Source: Dyella sp. C11 | Lineage (GTDB): Bacteria; Pseudomonadota; Gammaproteobacteria; Xanthomonadales; Rhodanobacteraceae | Assembly: GCF_003121485.1 (NCBI RefSeq) | Contig: NZ_QAVX01000031.1 | Location: 1 to 57,530 of the forward strand | Length of the DNA: 57,530 bases | Direction of reading: 5' to 3' | In this document: positions 1 through 8,746 of the stretch, piece by piece | How the letters are laid out: each line of letters opens with the position of its first letter | How positions within the stretch are numbered: position 1 is the stretch's first letter | Program-made: the position numbers and the translations under genes | The notes under the pieces: model-generated | What the model was told of the DNA's origin: nothing | Seen by the model: only the letters and a program-made list of their open reading frames with translations | The model's database searches: none

Positions 1-492
1 ACGACACCATCCGCCGCCCCCCTCGAGCTCCCCGCGTAAGATCTTCCCCAGAGTCACATGGCTACACGCAAGAGCCGATTCCATACGGGCGACCGCCACG
101 AGCCAAGAGCCAAGAGCCAAGAGCCAAAAGCCAAAAGCCAAAAACCAAAAGGCAAAAGGCAAAAGGCAAAAGGCAAAAGGCAAAAGCGGCTGCCAGCCGC
201 AGGGGCGGCGAAGCGAGGCGTCGATCTTTCCGGCCAAGAACCATCCCCCCACCAGAACTAAGACCCCTTGCCGCGGTCCTTGTATGAGAGCGCCCCGTGG
301 CGTTCGGGACACCCCCTGTGCAAGGCCTTCCCGTTGTGGAAGGTGGAGAGGGCACCGCCGTCCCGCCGGCTTGCCCACTTCTTGTCAGCCCTCTTCCGAT
401 CATCGGGGAGGGCATTTTTTTGCGTTGCGACAGGGCTGCGGAAGCGGTTGGTTCTACCATCCATGAAGTTCGATGGATCGGGGAATCCATGC
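1..492. other. Intergenic region before the YhhN gene
   Basis: No convincing gene is seen. Reading frames here overlap a low-complexity repeat and lack family-like sequence. The region holds the 7-bp tandem repeat at 100-186, and the YhhN promoter must lie in it or upstream. Confidence 0.6.
100..186. repeat. Degenerate 7-bp tandem repeat, about 12 copies
   Basis: The heptamer drifts along the array: GAGCCAA four times, AAGCCAA twice, AAACCAA once, then AAGGCAA repeatedly. It is a short A/G-rich tract in otherwise GC-rich DNA. The gradual change of unit suggests slippage-driven growth. Confidence 0.9.
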
Positions 493-1203
493 ATGTCTGT
501 TTCAAACGCGTCAGTGGGGCGCGCCTCGTCGCCAGGGCTTGATATTGCGGTGGTGCTGGCGGGCATGGGTGCCATCGTGGGTGGCACGTTCGCCGTTGCT
601 GGTGAGATCGATGGCTGGCGATGGCTGCACTGGGTGTGCAAGCCGCTGACGACGTTGCTCATCCTGTGGCTGGCGCTGCGCGCTGCGCCGGTGGTGTCGC
701 CGCGCTATCGGCGCTGGATCGTGGCGGGCATCGTGTTTTCCCTGGCGGGCGACGTCTTCCTGATGTTGCCGCAGGACGCATTCGTGCAGGGGCTGGTGTC
801 GTTTCTGCTGGCGCACGTGTGTTTCATCGTGGGCATGCTGGGCGACAGCCGCTTTGCCGAAAGGCCGTGGGGCATGCTCGCTTGCCTGGCTTATGGCGCC
901 TTCAACCTGTGGGCGTTGTGGCCGTCGTTGCCGGCGGCGTTGCATCTGCCGGTGGTGGTGTACGTGCTAGTGCTGGCGGCGATGGGTGGCCAGGCCGTGG
1001 TACGCGCGCGGCGTCATGCGGCGGATGTGCTGACAGGCTCGGCGCAGTGGTCGATGGTGGGTGCGCTGGTCTTCATGGTCAGCGATACACTGCTGGCCTG
1101 GGACCGCTTCCGCTTCGTCATTCCGCTGTCGACGGTGTGGGTGCTGGCCACGTATTACACGGCACTGTGGTGCCTGGCGCGATCGGTTCGCGGGAGTCGT
1201 TGA
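493..1203 (+). CDS. YhhN family membrane protein (TMEM86/lysoplasmalogenase-like)
   Basis: This 236-aa protein is almost entirely hydrophobic, with about eight membrane helices in the YhhN/TMEM86 arrangement, including the short polar stretch FSLAGDVFLMLPQDAF and a late SDTLLAWDRF motif typical of the family. Eukaryotic TMEM86B hydrolyses the vinyl-ether bond of lysoplasmalogens; most bacterial YhhN proteins are uncharacterised, so substrate is inference. I chose the ATG at 493 because the longer reading frame adds a non-hydrophobic arginine-rich stretch; an ATG at 463 is possible. The gene ends 6 bp before the next start, so the two are probably co-transcribed. Confidence 0.8.
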   Translation: MSVSNASVGRASSPGLDIAVVLAGMGAIVGGTFAVAGEIDGWRWLHWVCKPLTTLLILWLALRAAPVVSPRYRRWIVAGIVFSLAGDVFLMLPQDAFVQGLVSFLLAHVCFIVGMLGDSRFAERPWGMLACLAYGAFNLWALWPSLPAALHLPVVVYVLVLAAMGGQAVVRARRHAADVLTGSAQWSMVGALVFMVSDTLLAWDRFRFVIPLSTVWVLATYYTALWCLARSVRGSR

Positions 1204-1209
1204 GCGACC

Positions 1210-2478
1210 ATGAATACGCAGGAAATCATCATCACCTGGGCCACGCCGGTGTTCTTCGCGTTGATCGCGCTGGAACTGCTGGTCGCGAAACTGCGTGGCC
1301 GCCGCGTGTATCACAGCAGCGACGCCATCAACAGCCTCGGGCTGGGCGTGATCTCGCAGATCGTGGCGGTCTTCAGCAAGCTGCTGACGCTGGGCATCTA
1401 CGCATGGTGCGTGGAACGCTTCGCCATCTTTGCGCTGCCGGCCAGCAGCGTGTGGGTGTGGATCTCGGCGCTGCTGCTTTACGACTTCTGTTACTACTGG
1501 CTGCATCGCATGGGCCACGAAGTCAACATTCTCTGGGCGGCGCACGTGGTGCATCACCAGAGCGAGGATTACAACCTTTCCACCGCGTTGCGCCAGACGG
1601 GCAGCGGCGTGTTGCTGGGATGGCTGTTCTACCTGCCGATGGCGGTTATCGGTTATCCGCTGGAAGTGTTCGTGGTGGTGGCGCTGATCGATCTGCTCTA
1701 CCAGTTCTGGGTGCACACCGAACTGGTCGGGCGCCTGGGCTGGTTCGACCGCGTGTTCTGCTCGCCGTCCAACCATCGCGCGCATCACGCGGTGAACGAC
1801 AAATACCTTGACCGGAATTACGGTGGGATCCTGATCCTCTGGGATCGCCTGTTTGGCACGTTCATCGAAGAAGACGACAAGGATCCGCCGATTTACGGCA
1901 CACGCTCGCCGTTGCGCAGCTGGAATCCGCTGTGGGCGAACGCCGAGGTGTACTGGGCCACGGCCAAGGACGCATGGCACGCGCGTCGCTGGCGCGACAA
2001 GTTGCTGGTGTGGCTGAAGCCGCCGGGCTGGCGTCCCGCCGATGTGGCGGAGCGCTTTCCCAAGCCGGCGTTCGATATCGCGCGTGAGCGTTTCGTCCCG
2101 CCGCTGTCGCGTGGCTTGACGATCTACAGCCTGGTGCAGTTCGCGTTGCTGCTCGGCATGGCGGTGCAGTTCCTGGATCTGGCCAAGCATCTTCCGGCAG
2201 CGACGCTGGTCGGTTACGCCGCCTTTCTGGTGCTTAGCCTGGCCGCGCTGGGGGCGTTGACCGAAGGGCGGCGCATTGGCGTGGTCCTGGAATTCGCACG
2301 CCTGCTTGCGACAGCAGCCGTCCCGTTGCTGACGGGCGGCTGGTTCGGCGTGCCGCACCTGGACCTCGGCGTGGTGGCTGTGCTGGTCGCCATTCCCGCC
2401 GTCAGCGCGCTGGTGCTGGGCTGGCTGGCCGTTTCTACGGCTGGCCGCGCGGGCTCGGGGAATCCCATTCCCGGCTAG
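1210..2478 (+). CDS. Sterol desaturase / fatty acid hydroxylase superfamily, alkylglycerol monooxygenase-like
   Basis: This 422-aa integral membrane di-iron oxygenase carries the complete eight-histidine signature: HRMGH at residues 99-103, HVVHH at 112-116 and HRAHH at 189-193. Membrane helices flank the motifs, and three or four more follow in the last 130 residues. The segment IYGTRSPLRSWNPLWAN and the C-terminal helices resemble the alkylglycerol monooxygenase (TMEM195) branch rather than short C-5 sterol desaturases; that sub-assignment is my recognition, not a computed result. It follows the YhhN gene by 6 bp. Both would act in the inner membrane, possibly on ether or vinyl-ether lipids. 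A sterol or carotenoid substrate remains possible. Confidence 0.85.
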   Translation: MNTQEIIITWATPVFFALIALELLVAKLRGRRVYHSSDAINSLGLGVISQIVAVFSKLLTLGIYAWCVERFAIFALPASSVWVWISALLLYDFCYYWLHRMGHEVNILWAAHVVHHQSEDYNLSTALRQTGSGVLLGWLFYLPMAVIGYPLEVFVVVALIDLLYQFWVHTELVGRLGWFDRVFCSPSNHRAHHAVNDKYLDRNYGGILILWDRLFGTFIEEDDKDPPIYGTRSPLRSWNPLWANAEVYWATAKDAWHARRWRDKLLVWLKPPGWRPADVAERFPKPAFDIARERFVPPLSRGLTIYSLVQFALLLGMAVQFLDLAKHLPAATLVGYAAFLVLSLAALGALTEGRRIGVVLEFARLLATAAVPLLTGGWFGVPHLDLGVVAVLVAIPAVSALVLGWLAVSTAGRAGSGNPIPG

Positions 2479-2564
2479 GACCTATGGCACTACCGCGCAG
2501 CTGCAGCATGGCAGGGGCGGAGGCATTCGTTATGATCGCGGCTCGTTTTCCCGGGAATGAGCCG

Positions 2565-4001
2565 ATGGGTTTCCTTAGCAAGTTGGTGCGCCACAAGCCT
2601 GTGGAGCTGTTACAGGCGGAGGCCGGCAAGCGTGGCGATTTCCGTCGCGTGTTGGGCCTGTGGCAACTCACGGCCATCGGTATCGGCGGCATTATCGGCG
2701 TCGGCGTGTTCGTGCTGGCGGGCAAGCAGGCGGCCATCAATGCCGGCCCTGCGGTGGCGCTGTCCTTCCTGATCGCGGGCATTGCCAGCGCAGCGGCGGC
2801 GCTTTGCTACGCCGAGTTCGCCGGCATGATTCCGGTAACCGGCAGTGCCTACACCTACGGTTATGCCGTGCTTGGCGAGCTGGCCGCGTGGCTCATCGGC
2901 TGGGACTTATTGCTGGAGTACGCCTTGATCGTCGCGGTGGTGGCGATCGGATGGTCCGGCTACGTGCAATCGGCTCTGACCAGCATGGGCATCCACATAC
3001 CGGTATGGGCGCAAGGCGCGATTGGCACGGGCGAAGGCCATGTGTTCAACGTCATTGCCGCGCTGGTGACGCTCGGCGTGTCGGCGCTGCTGATCTTCCG
3101 CACCGAGTGGGGCGCACGCTTCAACACGCTGGTGGTGGCCATCAAGGTGGCTGCCGTGGCGCTGGTGATCGGCATTGGCGCGTTCTACATCAACCCGGCC
3201 AACTGGGTGCCTTTCATTCCCGAGCGCGTGATCGGTGCCGATGGCGTGGGCCATTTCGGTTTCCAGGGCGTGGGCGCAGCGGCGGCGGTGGTGTTCTTCG
3301 CGGTGTTCGGCTACGACACGCTGACCACGGCGGCGGAAGAGTCCAAGAACCCGCAGCGCGACCTGCCGCGTGCGGTATTGCTGTCGCTGGGCATTTCCAT
3401 GGCGATGTATCTCGCCGTGTCGATGGTGCTGACCGGCATCGCGCACTACAGCACGCTCAATACCGACGCGCCGGTGGCCGATGCCTTCAAGGGCCTGGGC
3501 CTGCACTGGGTGGCGTTGACGGTGTCGGTGTCGGCCGTGTTCGGCCTGATCAGCGTCCTGTTCGCCTTCATGCTGGGCGCCACGCGCATCTGGTACGCGC
3601 TGTCGCGTGACGGTTTGCTGCCGGGCTGGTTCGCGCACGTGCACCCGCGTTACGGCACGCCGCATCGCCCGACGGTGGTGCTGGGTGTGTTCACGGCGCT
3701 GGTGGCGGGCCTGCTGCCGATCGAGGAAGTCGCCAAGCTGGTGAACATCGGCGTGCTGTCGGCCTTCATCGTGATCTGCACGTCGGTGATGATCCTGCGC
3801 AAGCGCAAGCCGGATCTGCATCGTTCGTTCCGCACGCCGTGGGTGCCGCTGATTCCGCTGGTCGGCATCGCGTTCTCCATCTGGCTGCTGGCGGAGCTGC
3901 CGGCCATCACGTGGAAGGTGTTCCTGATCTGGGTGAGCATTGGCCTGGTGGTTTACCTCACCTATGGCATGCGGCACAGCAAGCTGGAAAAGATGCAGTA
4001 G
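2565..4001 (+). CDS. APC superfamily amino acid permease
   Basis: This 478-aa, roughly 12-helix protein is a cationic amino acid transporter-like APC permease. The N-terminal helix holds the family motif TAIGIGGIIGVGVFVLAG, where glycines form the unwound substrate site, and EFAGMIPVTGSAYTY follows in helix 3. FGYDTLTTAAEESKNPQRDLP after helix 6 is characteristic of the CAT/YfnA branch. I chose the ATG at 2565 with GGGA upstream; the frame extends 27 codons further but that part is not conserved-looking. It lies 86 bp downstream of the desaturase and may share its transcript. The exact amino acid cannot be told. Confidence 0.92.
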   Translation: MGFLSKLVRHKPVELLQAEAGKRGDFRRVLGLWQLTAIGIGGIIGVGVFVLAGKQAAINAGPAVALSFLIAGIASAAAALCYAEFAGMIPVTGSAYTYGYAVLGELAAWLIGWDLLLEYALIVAVVAIGWSGYVQSALTSMGIHIPVWAQGAIGTGEGHVFNVIAALVTLGVSALLIFRTEWGARFNTLVVAIKVAAVALVIGIGAFYINPANWVPFIPERVIGADGVGHFGFQGVGAAAAVVFFAVFGYDTLTTAAEESKNPQRDLPRAVLLSLGISMAMYLAVSMVLTGIAHYSTLNTDAPVADAFKGLGLHWVALTVSVSAVFGLISVLFAFMLGATRIWYALSRDGLLPGWFAHVHPRYGTPHRPTVVLGVFTALVAGLLPIEEVAKLVNIGVLSAFIVICTSVMILRKRKPDLHRSFRTPWVPLIPLVGIAFSIWLLAELPAITWKVFLIWVSIGLVVYLTYGMRHSKLEKMQ

Positions 4002-4011
4002 TCGAAGTTTC

Positions 4012-4090
4012 TGTGGGAGCGCACCCTGTGCGCGACTGCGGGTGGATGTGCGGTGTCGCGTGGTTGTCGCGCACAGGGTGCGCTCCCACA
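4012..4090. repeat. REP-like palindrome with 24-bp arms
   Basis: The arm starting TGTGGGAGCGCACCCTGTGC at 4012-4035 is repeated as its exact inverse complement at 4067-4090, around a 31-bp centre. TGTGGGAGCG-type palindromes are common intergenic repeats in Xanthomonadales and Pseudomonas. No transposase is nearby, so this is a dispersed extragenic element. Confidence 0.88.
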
Positions 4091-4114
4091 AAAGCCGCAA
4101 ACGATATGCAAAGA

Positions 4115-4140
4115 AAAACGGCCGCTTTCGCGGCCGTTTT
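4115..4140. terminator. Bidirectional Rho-independent terminator
   Basis: An 11-bp stem AAAACGGCCGC / GCGGCCGTTTT with a TTTC loop is A-rich on the left and T-rich on the right, so it can end both the permease transcript and the convergent outer membrane protein transcript. Confidence 0.9.
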
Positions 4141-4165
4141 CTTGTCTGCATGGCAAACGTGACGC

Positions 4166-4750
4166 TTAGAACTTCACTTCCACCGAGGCGGAGTAGGTGG
4201 CCACGTTGGCATTCACCTGCGACTCCTGCGCACCCGCGCGGCCGTACTTGATGTGGTAGTTGTCGTAGTTCAGGCCGAGCGCAACGTTCTTGGTCAGGTC
4301 GTAGCCCACGCCGGCGCCGGCGTACCAGCCGTTGTTCCAGCTGCGCTGCGATGCGGTCTCGTCGCCCACGGTGACTGCACCGGTGGTGCGCGAACGCAGA
4401 TAGCCGCCGTGGCCGGTGACGAACCAGTTGTTGTAGAAGTTGTACTTGGCGTTGATGCCGATCTGCGCCACGCGCGGCTTGGCCGAGACGCTGGCGAAAT
4501 CGAAGTCGTTCTTGACCTTGCCCAGGTACGCGTAGCCGACTTCGGCGCCGACGATGCCGTTCCAGCGCCAGCCGAAGCGAACGTTCTGGAACACGTCGGT
4601 CTTGTCGGAGACGCCGCCGAGACGGTAGTTGCTCTGGCCGAGGTTGCCGGCAACGAAGAAGTTGTCGAGCTGATTGCTTTCGTCGGCCTGGGCAGCAAAA
4701 GGCGCAGCAGCGACCACGGCCAAGGCGGCCGCAAGAAGAATCTTGTTCAT
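4166..4750 (-). CDS. Small outer membrane beta-barrel protein
   Basis: The 194-aa product begins with a clear signal peptide (MNKILLAAALAVVAAAPFAAQA) and continues with alternating amphipathic strands rich in aromatic residues and glycine, such as WNNGWYAGAGVGYDL. It ends in Val-Lys-Phe, the terminal phenylalanine recognised by the BAM machinery. Size fits an eight-stranded OmpA/OmpX-like barrel; no peptidoglycan-binding domain follows, so a plain barrel is likely. The start at 4750 has GGAG seven bases upstream; an ATG four codons earlier is less well placed. It stands alone, with its own terminator downstream. Ligand or role cannot be deduced. Confidence 0.85.
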   Translation of the reverse strand: MNKILLAAALAVVAAAPFAAQADESNQLDNFFVAGNLGQSNYRLGGVSDKTDVFQNVRFGWRWNGIVGAEVGYAYLGKVKNDFDFASVSAKPRVAQIGINAKYNFYNNWFVTGHGGYLRSRTTGAVTVGDETASQRSWNNGWYAGAGVGYDLTKNVALGLNYDNYHIKYGRAGAQESQVNANVATYSASVEVKF

Positions 4751-5012
4751 GGAATGCTCCATCTATTTTTTGTGATCCGCAGCGACAACAAAGGGGGAAA
4801 GTCGCTGCAGCCCGCGTGGGGATCGCGGTGAAAAAAGGATACGGGTTTTTAACTTGTGCGAAACCCTTGAATGGTTTTGCGGAAGGGAGAGGTTCATACA
4901 CCTCCATGACCAATGGCAGGGGGTGCCATGTGTCAACGGGGACTAGCATCAGAGGTTCATGTGTCGTGCAGGCAGCCGCACTGAACGACATCGATCCATC
5001 AGGAGAACCTCT

Positions 5013-6911
5013 TTGAAAGCCTCGCGTCTTGCTTCCGCCATCCTTGCCTCGGCCTTTGGCCTGGGCAGCTTCGCGGCACTCGCCGATGTTCCTGCGCCGC
5101 AGGACATTCCGTTCAACGGCACGTTGAAGATCAACGTGGACGCCACCGACATCGCGCATCGCGTGTTCCGCGTGCACGAAACGGTGCCGGCGCAGGCGGG
5201 TCCCCTCACGCTGCTGTATCCGCAGTGGCTGCCGGGCAACCATTCGCCGACGGGTTCGATCGACAAGCTCGCCGGCCTGGTGGTGAAGGCCAACGGCAAG
5301 GTGATTCCGTGGAAGCGCGATCCGCTCAACGTGTTTGCGTTCCACGTGGACGTGCCTCAGGGCGCAAGCGAAGTGCAGGTGGAATTCCAGTTCCTCTCCT
5401 CGCAGGACATGCGCCAGGGCCGCGTGGTGATGACGCCGGAAATGCTCAACCTGCAGTGGAATTCGGTGTCGCTGTATCCGGCCGGTTATGTTGCGCGTCA
5501 GATCCAGGCTGAAACCACCGTGACGTTCCCGGCCGGCTGGCAGTTCGGCAGTGCGCTGGAAGTGGCCTCGCGCAACGGCGACACGGTGTCGTTCAAGCCG
5601 ATCAACTACGACGACCTCGTCGACTCACCGATCTACGCCGGCAAGTACTTCAAGCGCGTGGATCTTGATCCGGGTGCGAAGACGCCGGTGTTCCTCAACA
5701 TCGTCGCGGACGATCCGAAGTACCTGGAGATCAAGCCGGAGCAGTTGAAGCTGCACCAGAACCTGGTGCAGCAGATGTACAAGCTGTACGGCGCACACCA
5801 CTACGACCACTACGACTTCCTGTTCTCGCTGAGCGAGAAGATGTCGGGCAATGGCCTTGAGCACCACCGCTCCAGCGAGAACGGCGTGGGCCCGGGCTAC
5901 TTCACCGAGTGGGACAAGAGCATGGTGATGCGCGACCTGCTGCCGCACGAGTTCAACCACTCGTGGGACGGCAAGTACCGCCGTGGCGCCGACCTGGCCA
6001 CGCCTAACTTCAACGTGCCCATGCAGGACAGCCTGCTGTGGGTCTACGAAGGCCAGACGCAGTTCTGGGGCTACGTGATGGCCGCGCGCTCGGGCCTGTG
6101 GAAGCAGGATCAGGCGCTGGACATGCTGGCCAACGTGGCTGCCACGTACGATCGCGGCCGCCCTGGCCTGCAGCAGTGGCGCAATATCCAGGACACCACC
6201 AACGATCCCATCATCGCGATGCGTCGTCCGCTGCCGTACCGCAACTACCAGATGAGCGAGGACTACTATTCCGGCGGCCAGATGATCTGGCTCGACGTGG
6301 ATGGCAAGCTGCGTGACCTCACCAGCGACAAGCGCTCCATCGACGATTTCGCCAAGGCCTTCTTCGGTGTGAAGAACGGCGAGTGGGACGTCAACACTTA
6401 CACGTTCGAAGACGTAGTGAAGACGCTCAACGACATCGCACCGTACGACTGGACGACCTACCTGCGTGAGCGCCTGGATGGCCACGGCCCGATCATCGGC
6501 GGCTTCGAGGCGAATGGCTGGAAGCTGGTCTACAACGACAAGCCGTCCGACGCCGCCAAGGCCGTCGAGGCCCGCACGGGTGGCACCAACCTGGTGTATT
6601 CGCTGGGCGTGTCGATGGCCAAGGGCGGCGACATCGCCGACGTGCTGTGGGACGGCCCCGCCTTCAAGGCTGGCCTGTCGCCGGGCATGAAGGTGATCGC
6701 GGTGAACGGCAAGGAATATTCCGGCGATGTGCTCAAGGACGCCGTGACGGCGGCGGCGAAGGACAAGAACCAGCCGGTCGAACTGCTGGTGAAGAACTTC
6801 GACGAGTACAAGACGCTGCGCATCGACTACCACGATGGCCTGAAGTACCCGCATCTGGAGCGCATCGAAGGCAAGGCGGATCGCCTGTCGGAACTGCTCA
6901 AGGCGCGCTGA
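5013..6911 (+). CDS. M61 family metallopeptidase with PDZ domain (glycyl aminopeptidase type)
   Basis: This 632-aa exported peptidase has the M61 zinc site HEFNH at residues 312-316, preceded by RDLLPHE, with the third ligand probably Glu346 in YEGQTQFWGY. The N-terminal half is the M61 beta-rich domain and the last 120 residues form a PDZ-like domain (SLGVSMAKGGDIADVLW, then SPGMKVIAVNG). The start is probably the TTG at 5013: AGGAG lies seven bases upstream and translation from it gives a clean signal peptide ending in ALA. Family members remove N-terminal glycine or small residues in the periplasm. The gene is monocistronic and followed by a dispersed repeat. Confidence 0.93.
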   Translation: MKASRLASAILASAFGLGSFAALADVPAPQDIPFNGTLKINVDATDIAHRVFRVHETVPAQAGPLTLLYPQWLPGNHSPTGSIDKLAGLVVKANGKVIPWKRDPLNVFAFHVDVPQGASEVQVEFQFLSSQDMRQGRVVMTPEMLNLQWNSVSLYPAGYVARQIQAETTVTFPAGWQFGSALEVASRNGDTVSFKPINYDDLVDSPIYAGKYFKRVDLDPGAKTPVFLNIVADDPKYLEIKPEQLKLHQNLVQQMYKLYGAHHYDHYDFLFSLSEKMSGNGLEHHRSSENGVGPGYFTEWDKSMVMRDLLPHEFNHSWDGKYRRGADLATPNFNVPMQDSLLWVYEGQTQFWGYVMAARSGLWKQDQALDMLANVAATYDRGRPGLQQWRNIQDTTNDPIIAMRRPLPYRNYQMSEDYYSGGQMIWLDVDGKLRDLTSDKRSIDDFAKAFFGVKNGEWDVNTYTFEDVVKTLNDIAPYDWTTYLRERLDGHGPIIGGFEANGWKLVYNDKPSDAAKAVEARTGGTNLVYSLGVSMAKGGDIADVLWDGPAFKAGLSPGMKVIAVNGKEYSGDVLKDAVTAAAKDKNQPVELLVKNFDEYKTLRIDYHDGLKYPHLERIEGKADRLSELLKAR

Positions 6912-6924
6912 GGCACGCCGCTCT

Positions 6925-6963
6925 GCTCCCTCTCCCCCTTGGGGAGAGGGTTGGGGCGAGGGG
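6925..6963. repeat. Dispersed palindromic repeat, copy 1 (CCTCTCCCC..GGGGAGAGG type)
   Basis: The palindrome CCTCTCCCCCTTGGGGAGAG followed by GGTTGGGGCGAGGGG sits 14 bp after the M61 stop codon. Related copies occur at 47153, 49700, 50209 (inverted) and 57271, all outside genes. It may also act as a 3'-end stabilising hairpin. Confidence 0.88.
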
Positions 6964-7088
6964 GCAACCTGGCGACAACGCCCGGAAATTCCCCAAATTC
7001 CACCCACATGGGCTCCTCCCCCCAAGTTCGCTATACTGCGCGTCCGCCGTGTCCCGGACCGAAGGGTTCGCGCCGGTTTCTGCATCAT

Positions 7089-7165
7089 GCGCCCGTAGCT
7101 CAGCCGGATAGAGTAGTGGCTTCCGAAGCCATTGGTCGGGGGTTCGAATCCCTCCGGGCGCGCCA
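7089..7165 (+). tRNA. tRNA-Arg, anticodon CCG
   Basis: A 77-nt cloverleaf folds from the sequence: acceptor GCGCCCG pairs with CGGGCGC, the anticodon arm GTGGC/GCCAT closes loop TTCCGAA with anticodon CCG, and the T arm GGGGG/CCCTC closes TTCGAAT. The 3' CCA is encoded. It reads the arginine codon CGG, which is expected to be in use in this GC-rich genome. A terminator follows 8 bp after the CCA. No integrase or duplicated tRNA end is seen, so it is not an occupied attachment site. Confidence 0.97.
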
Positions 7166-7173
7166 TCTTGTAG

Positions 7174-7200
7174 ACAAAGCCCGCTTCGTGCGGGCTTTGT
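7174..7200 (+). terminator. Rho-independent terminator of the tRNA gene
   Basis: An 11-bp stem ACAAAGCCCGC / GCGGGCTTTGT closes a five-base TTCGT loop and is followed by GCTTTTC, immediately after the tRNA. Confidence 0.85.
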
Positions 7201-7320
7201 GCTTTTCGGGTGGGTCTAAGCCATGTTGCCGACGCGCGGACACGCGGGGTTTCGGTATGGTGTGCATTCGCGAATGCCGGCAGGGGCGGACGCCGCATTG
7301 CTTATTCATGAGGTAGCGCC

Positions 7321-8187
7321 GTGAACCGTCCTGACGTAAAGGCTTTCTTCGACGAATCCACCAACACCTTCAGCTACGTGGTGTGGGACCCGGCCACGCA
7401 AAAGGCGGCGGTGATCGACAGCGTGCTCGACTACGACGCGGTGTCGGGTCGTACGCGCCGCGTATCCGCCGATGCATTGATCGATTTCGTCAATGCGAGC
7501 GGGCTGGTGGTGGAATGGGTGATCGACACCCACGTGCACGCCGATCATCTGTCGGCCGCGCCGTATGTGCAGTCGCGCCTGGGTGGAAAGCTCGCCATTG
7601 GTGAGCACATCCGCCAGGTACAGGAAACGTTCGGCACCATCTTCAACGCGGGTAGTGACTTTCAGCGCGACGGCAGCCAGTTCGACCATCTGTTCAAGGA
7701 TGGCGAGCACTACATGCTGGGCAGCATCGAAGCGGTCGCCATGCACACGCCCGGCCACACGCCAGCCTGCATGACGCACGTGATCGGCGATGCCGCGTTC
7801 GTGGGCGATACGCTTTTCATGCCGGACTACGGCACGGCACGCTGCGATTTCCCGGGTGGCGATGCGCGCACGCTGTTTCATTCCATCCAGCGCATTTTTT
7901 CCCTGCCCGCCGCTACGCGCGTATTCCTTTGCCACGACTACAAGACCAAGGATCGCGACGTGTTCGCGCACGAAACCACGGTGGACGAAGAGCGTCGCGC
8001 GAACATCCACGTGCACGACGGCACGGATGAGGAATCGTTCGTGCGCATGCGCACCGAGCGGGATGCAACGCTGTCCATGCCGCGCCTGCTGCTGCCGTCG
8101 GTACAGGTGAACATGCGTGCGGGCCGCATGCCTGCCGCCGAAGGCAACGGCGTCAGTTACCTGAAGATTCCCCTCGATACGCTTTGA
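7321..8187 (+). CDS. MBL-fold metallo-hydrolase, persulfide dioxygenase/Blh-like
   Basis: This 288-aa metallo-beta-lactamase fold protein has the metal motif HVHADH at residues 71-76, then HTPGHTPACMTH, GDTLFMPDYGTARCDFPGGD and a late LCHDY histidine. The second half, with GTARCDFPGGDA and the DERRANIHV segment, matches the ETHE1/Blh (sulfur dioxygenase) branch, not lactamases or RNases; such enzymes oxidise glutathione persulfide. The start is the GTG at 7321, with GAGG about nine bases upstream. It lacks a fused rhodanese domain, and neither a rhodanese nor a BigR-type regulator is adjacent, so sulfide linkage is family-based inference only. Confidence 0.85.
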   Translation: MNRPDVKAFFDESTNTFSYVVWDPATQKAAVIDSVLDYDAVSGRTRRVSADALIDFVNASGLVVEWVIDTHVHADHLSAAPYVQSRLGGKLAIGEHIRQVQETFGTIFNAGSDFQRDGSQFDHLFKDGEHYMLGSIEAVAMHTPGHTPACMTHVIGDAAFVGDTLFMPDYGTARCDFPGGDARTLFHSIQRIFSLPAATRVFLCHDYKTKDRDVFAHETTVDEERRANIHVHDGTDEESFVRMRTERDATLSMPRLLLPSVQVNMRAGRMPAAEGNGVSYLKIPLDTL

Positions 8188-8200
8188 TGTCGTAACGGAC

Positions 8201-8222
8201 CGCCTGCTCCCGGGAGCAGGCG
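8201..8222. terminator. Perfect palindrome between convergent genes
   Basis: A 22-bp perfect palindrome (CGCCTGCTCCCGGGAGCAGG followed by CG) lies between the convergent MBL and CsbD genes. It could end both transcripts, but there is no T-tract, so termination is plausible rather than shown. Confidence 0.55.
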
Positions 8223-8244
8223 GGCCCGGACGATGGTGGCGGCA

Positions 8245-8448
8245 TCAGTGACGCAGCGTTTTTTCGAATGCCTTGACCTGCTTCTCCGCTTCACCGCGCG
8301 CGATGCCGTAGCGCTCCTGCAATTTGCCGGACAGGTATTCGGCATTGCCTTCCGCAACCTTCAGATCGTCATCGGTGAGCTTGCCCCAGTGCTGCTTGAT
8401 CTGGCCGCTGAGCTGCTTCCAATGCCCCTGGATGGTGTCTTGATTCAT
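8245..8448 (-). CDS. CsbD family stress protein
   Basis: This 67-aa protein has the whole CsbD pattern: [21 protein letters not shown], then KLTDDDL, then a charged helix with [19 protein letters not shown]. CsbD-like proteins are small, soluble and induced by general stress; biochemical function is unknown. It points away from the HdeD-like gene across a 298-bp region that should hold both promoters. Full length for the family. Confidence 0.93.
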   Translation of the reverse strand: MNQDTIQGHWKQLSGQIKQHWGKLTDDDLKVAEGNAEYLSGKLQERYGIARGEAEKQVKAFEKTLRH

Positions 8449-8746
8449 TGATTGATCCTCATCGGGTGTGGGTTGGGTGCCATGCGCATGACGGGATCGA
8501 TTCGAGCAGCCTGTCAGTTAAGTGTGCGTGCCGCCGATGTTGCGACCCGGCGCGCAGGTTCATGCGCGTATGTGCCTGACTGAGACGGCATTCGCGTTGC
8601 GTCGACATGCGGAATGCGTGGATGGTGTCTCGGCGCCTCGCGCGACGAAGGGGAAGCGGCCGCAGGGCCTGCAGGAATCGTTGGTATCCACTCGTGGTGA
8701 CCGCGGGCCGTTTCGGCTCGTCCTTCAACATCAAGGAGTCGCGACT

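Noticed and set aside
58-261. A 67-codon frame across the heptamer repeat
   Set aside because: The protein would be a low-complexity Lys/Gln repeat produced by the tandem array, without a credible start.
2907-5345. A very long minus-strand open frame across the permease, OMP and M61 genes
   Set aside because: It opposes well-supported genes, is rich in Arg/His/Gln and lacks domain-like sequence. Long antisense frames are common in high-GC DNA.
7089-7165. tRNA-Arg as the attachment site of an integrated element
   Set aside because: No integrase gene, no duplicated tRNA end and ordinary housekeeping genes on both sides.
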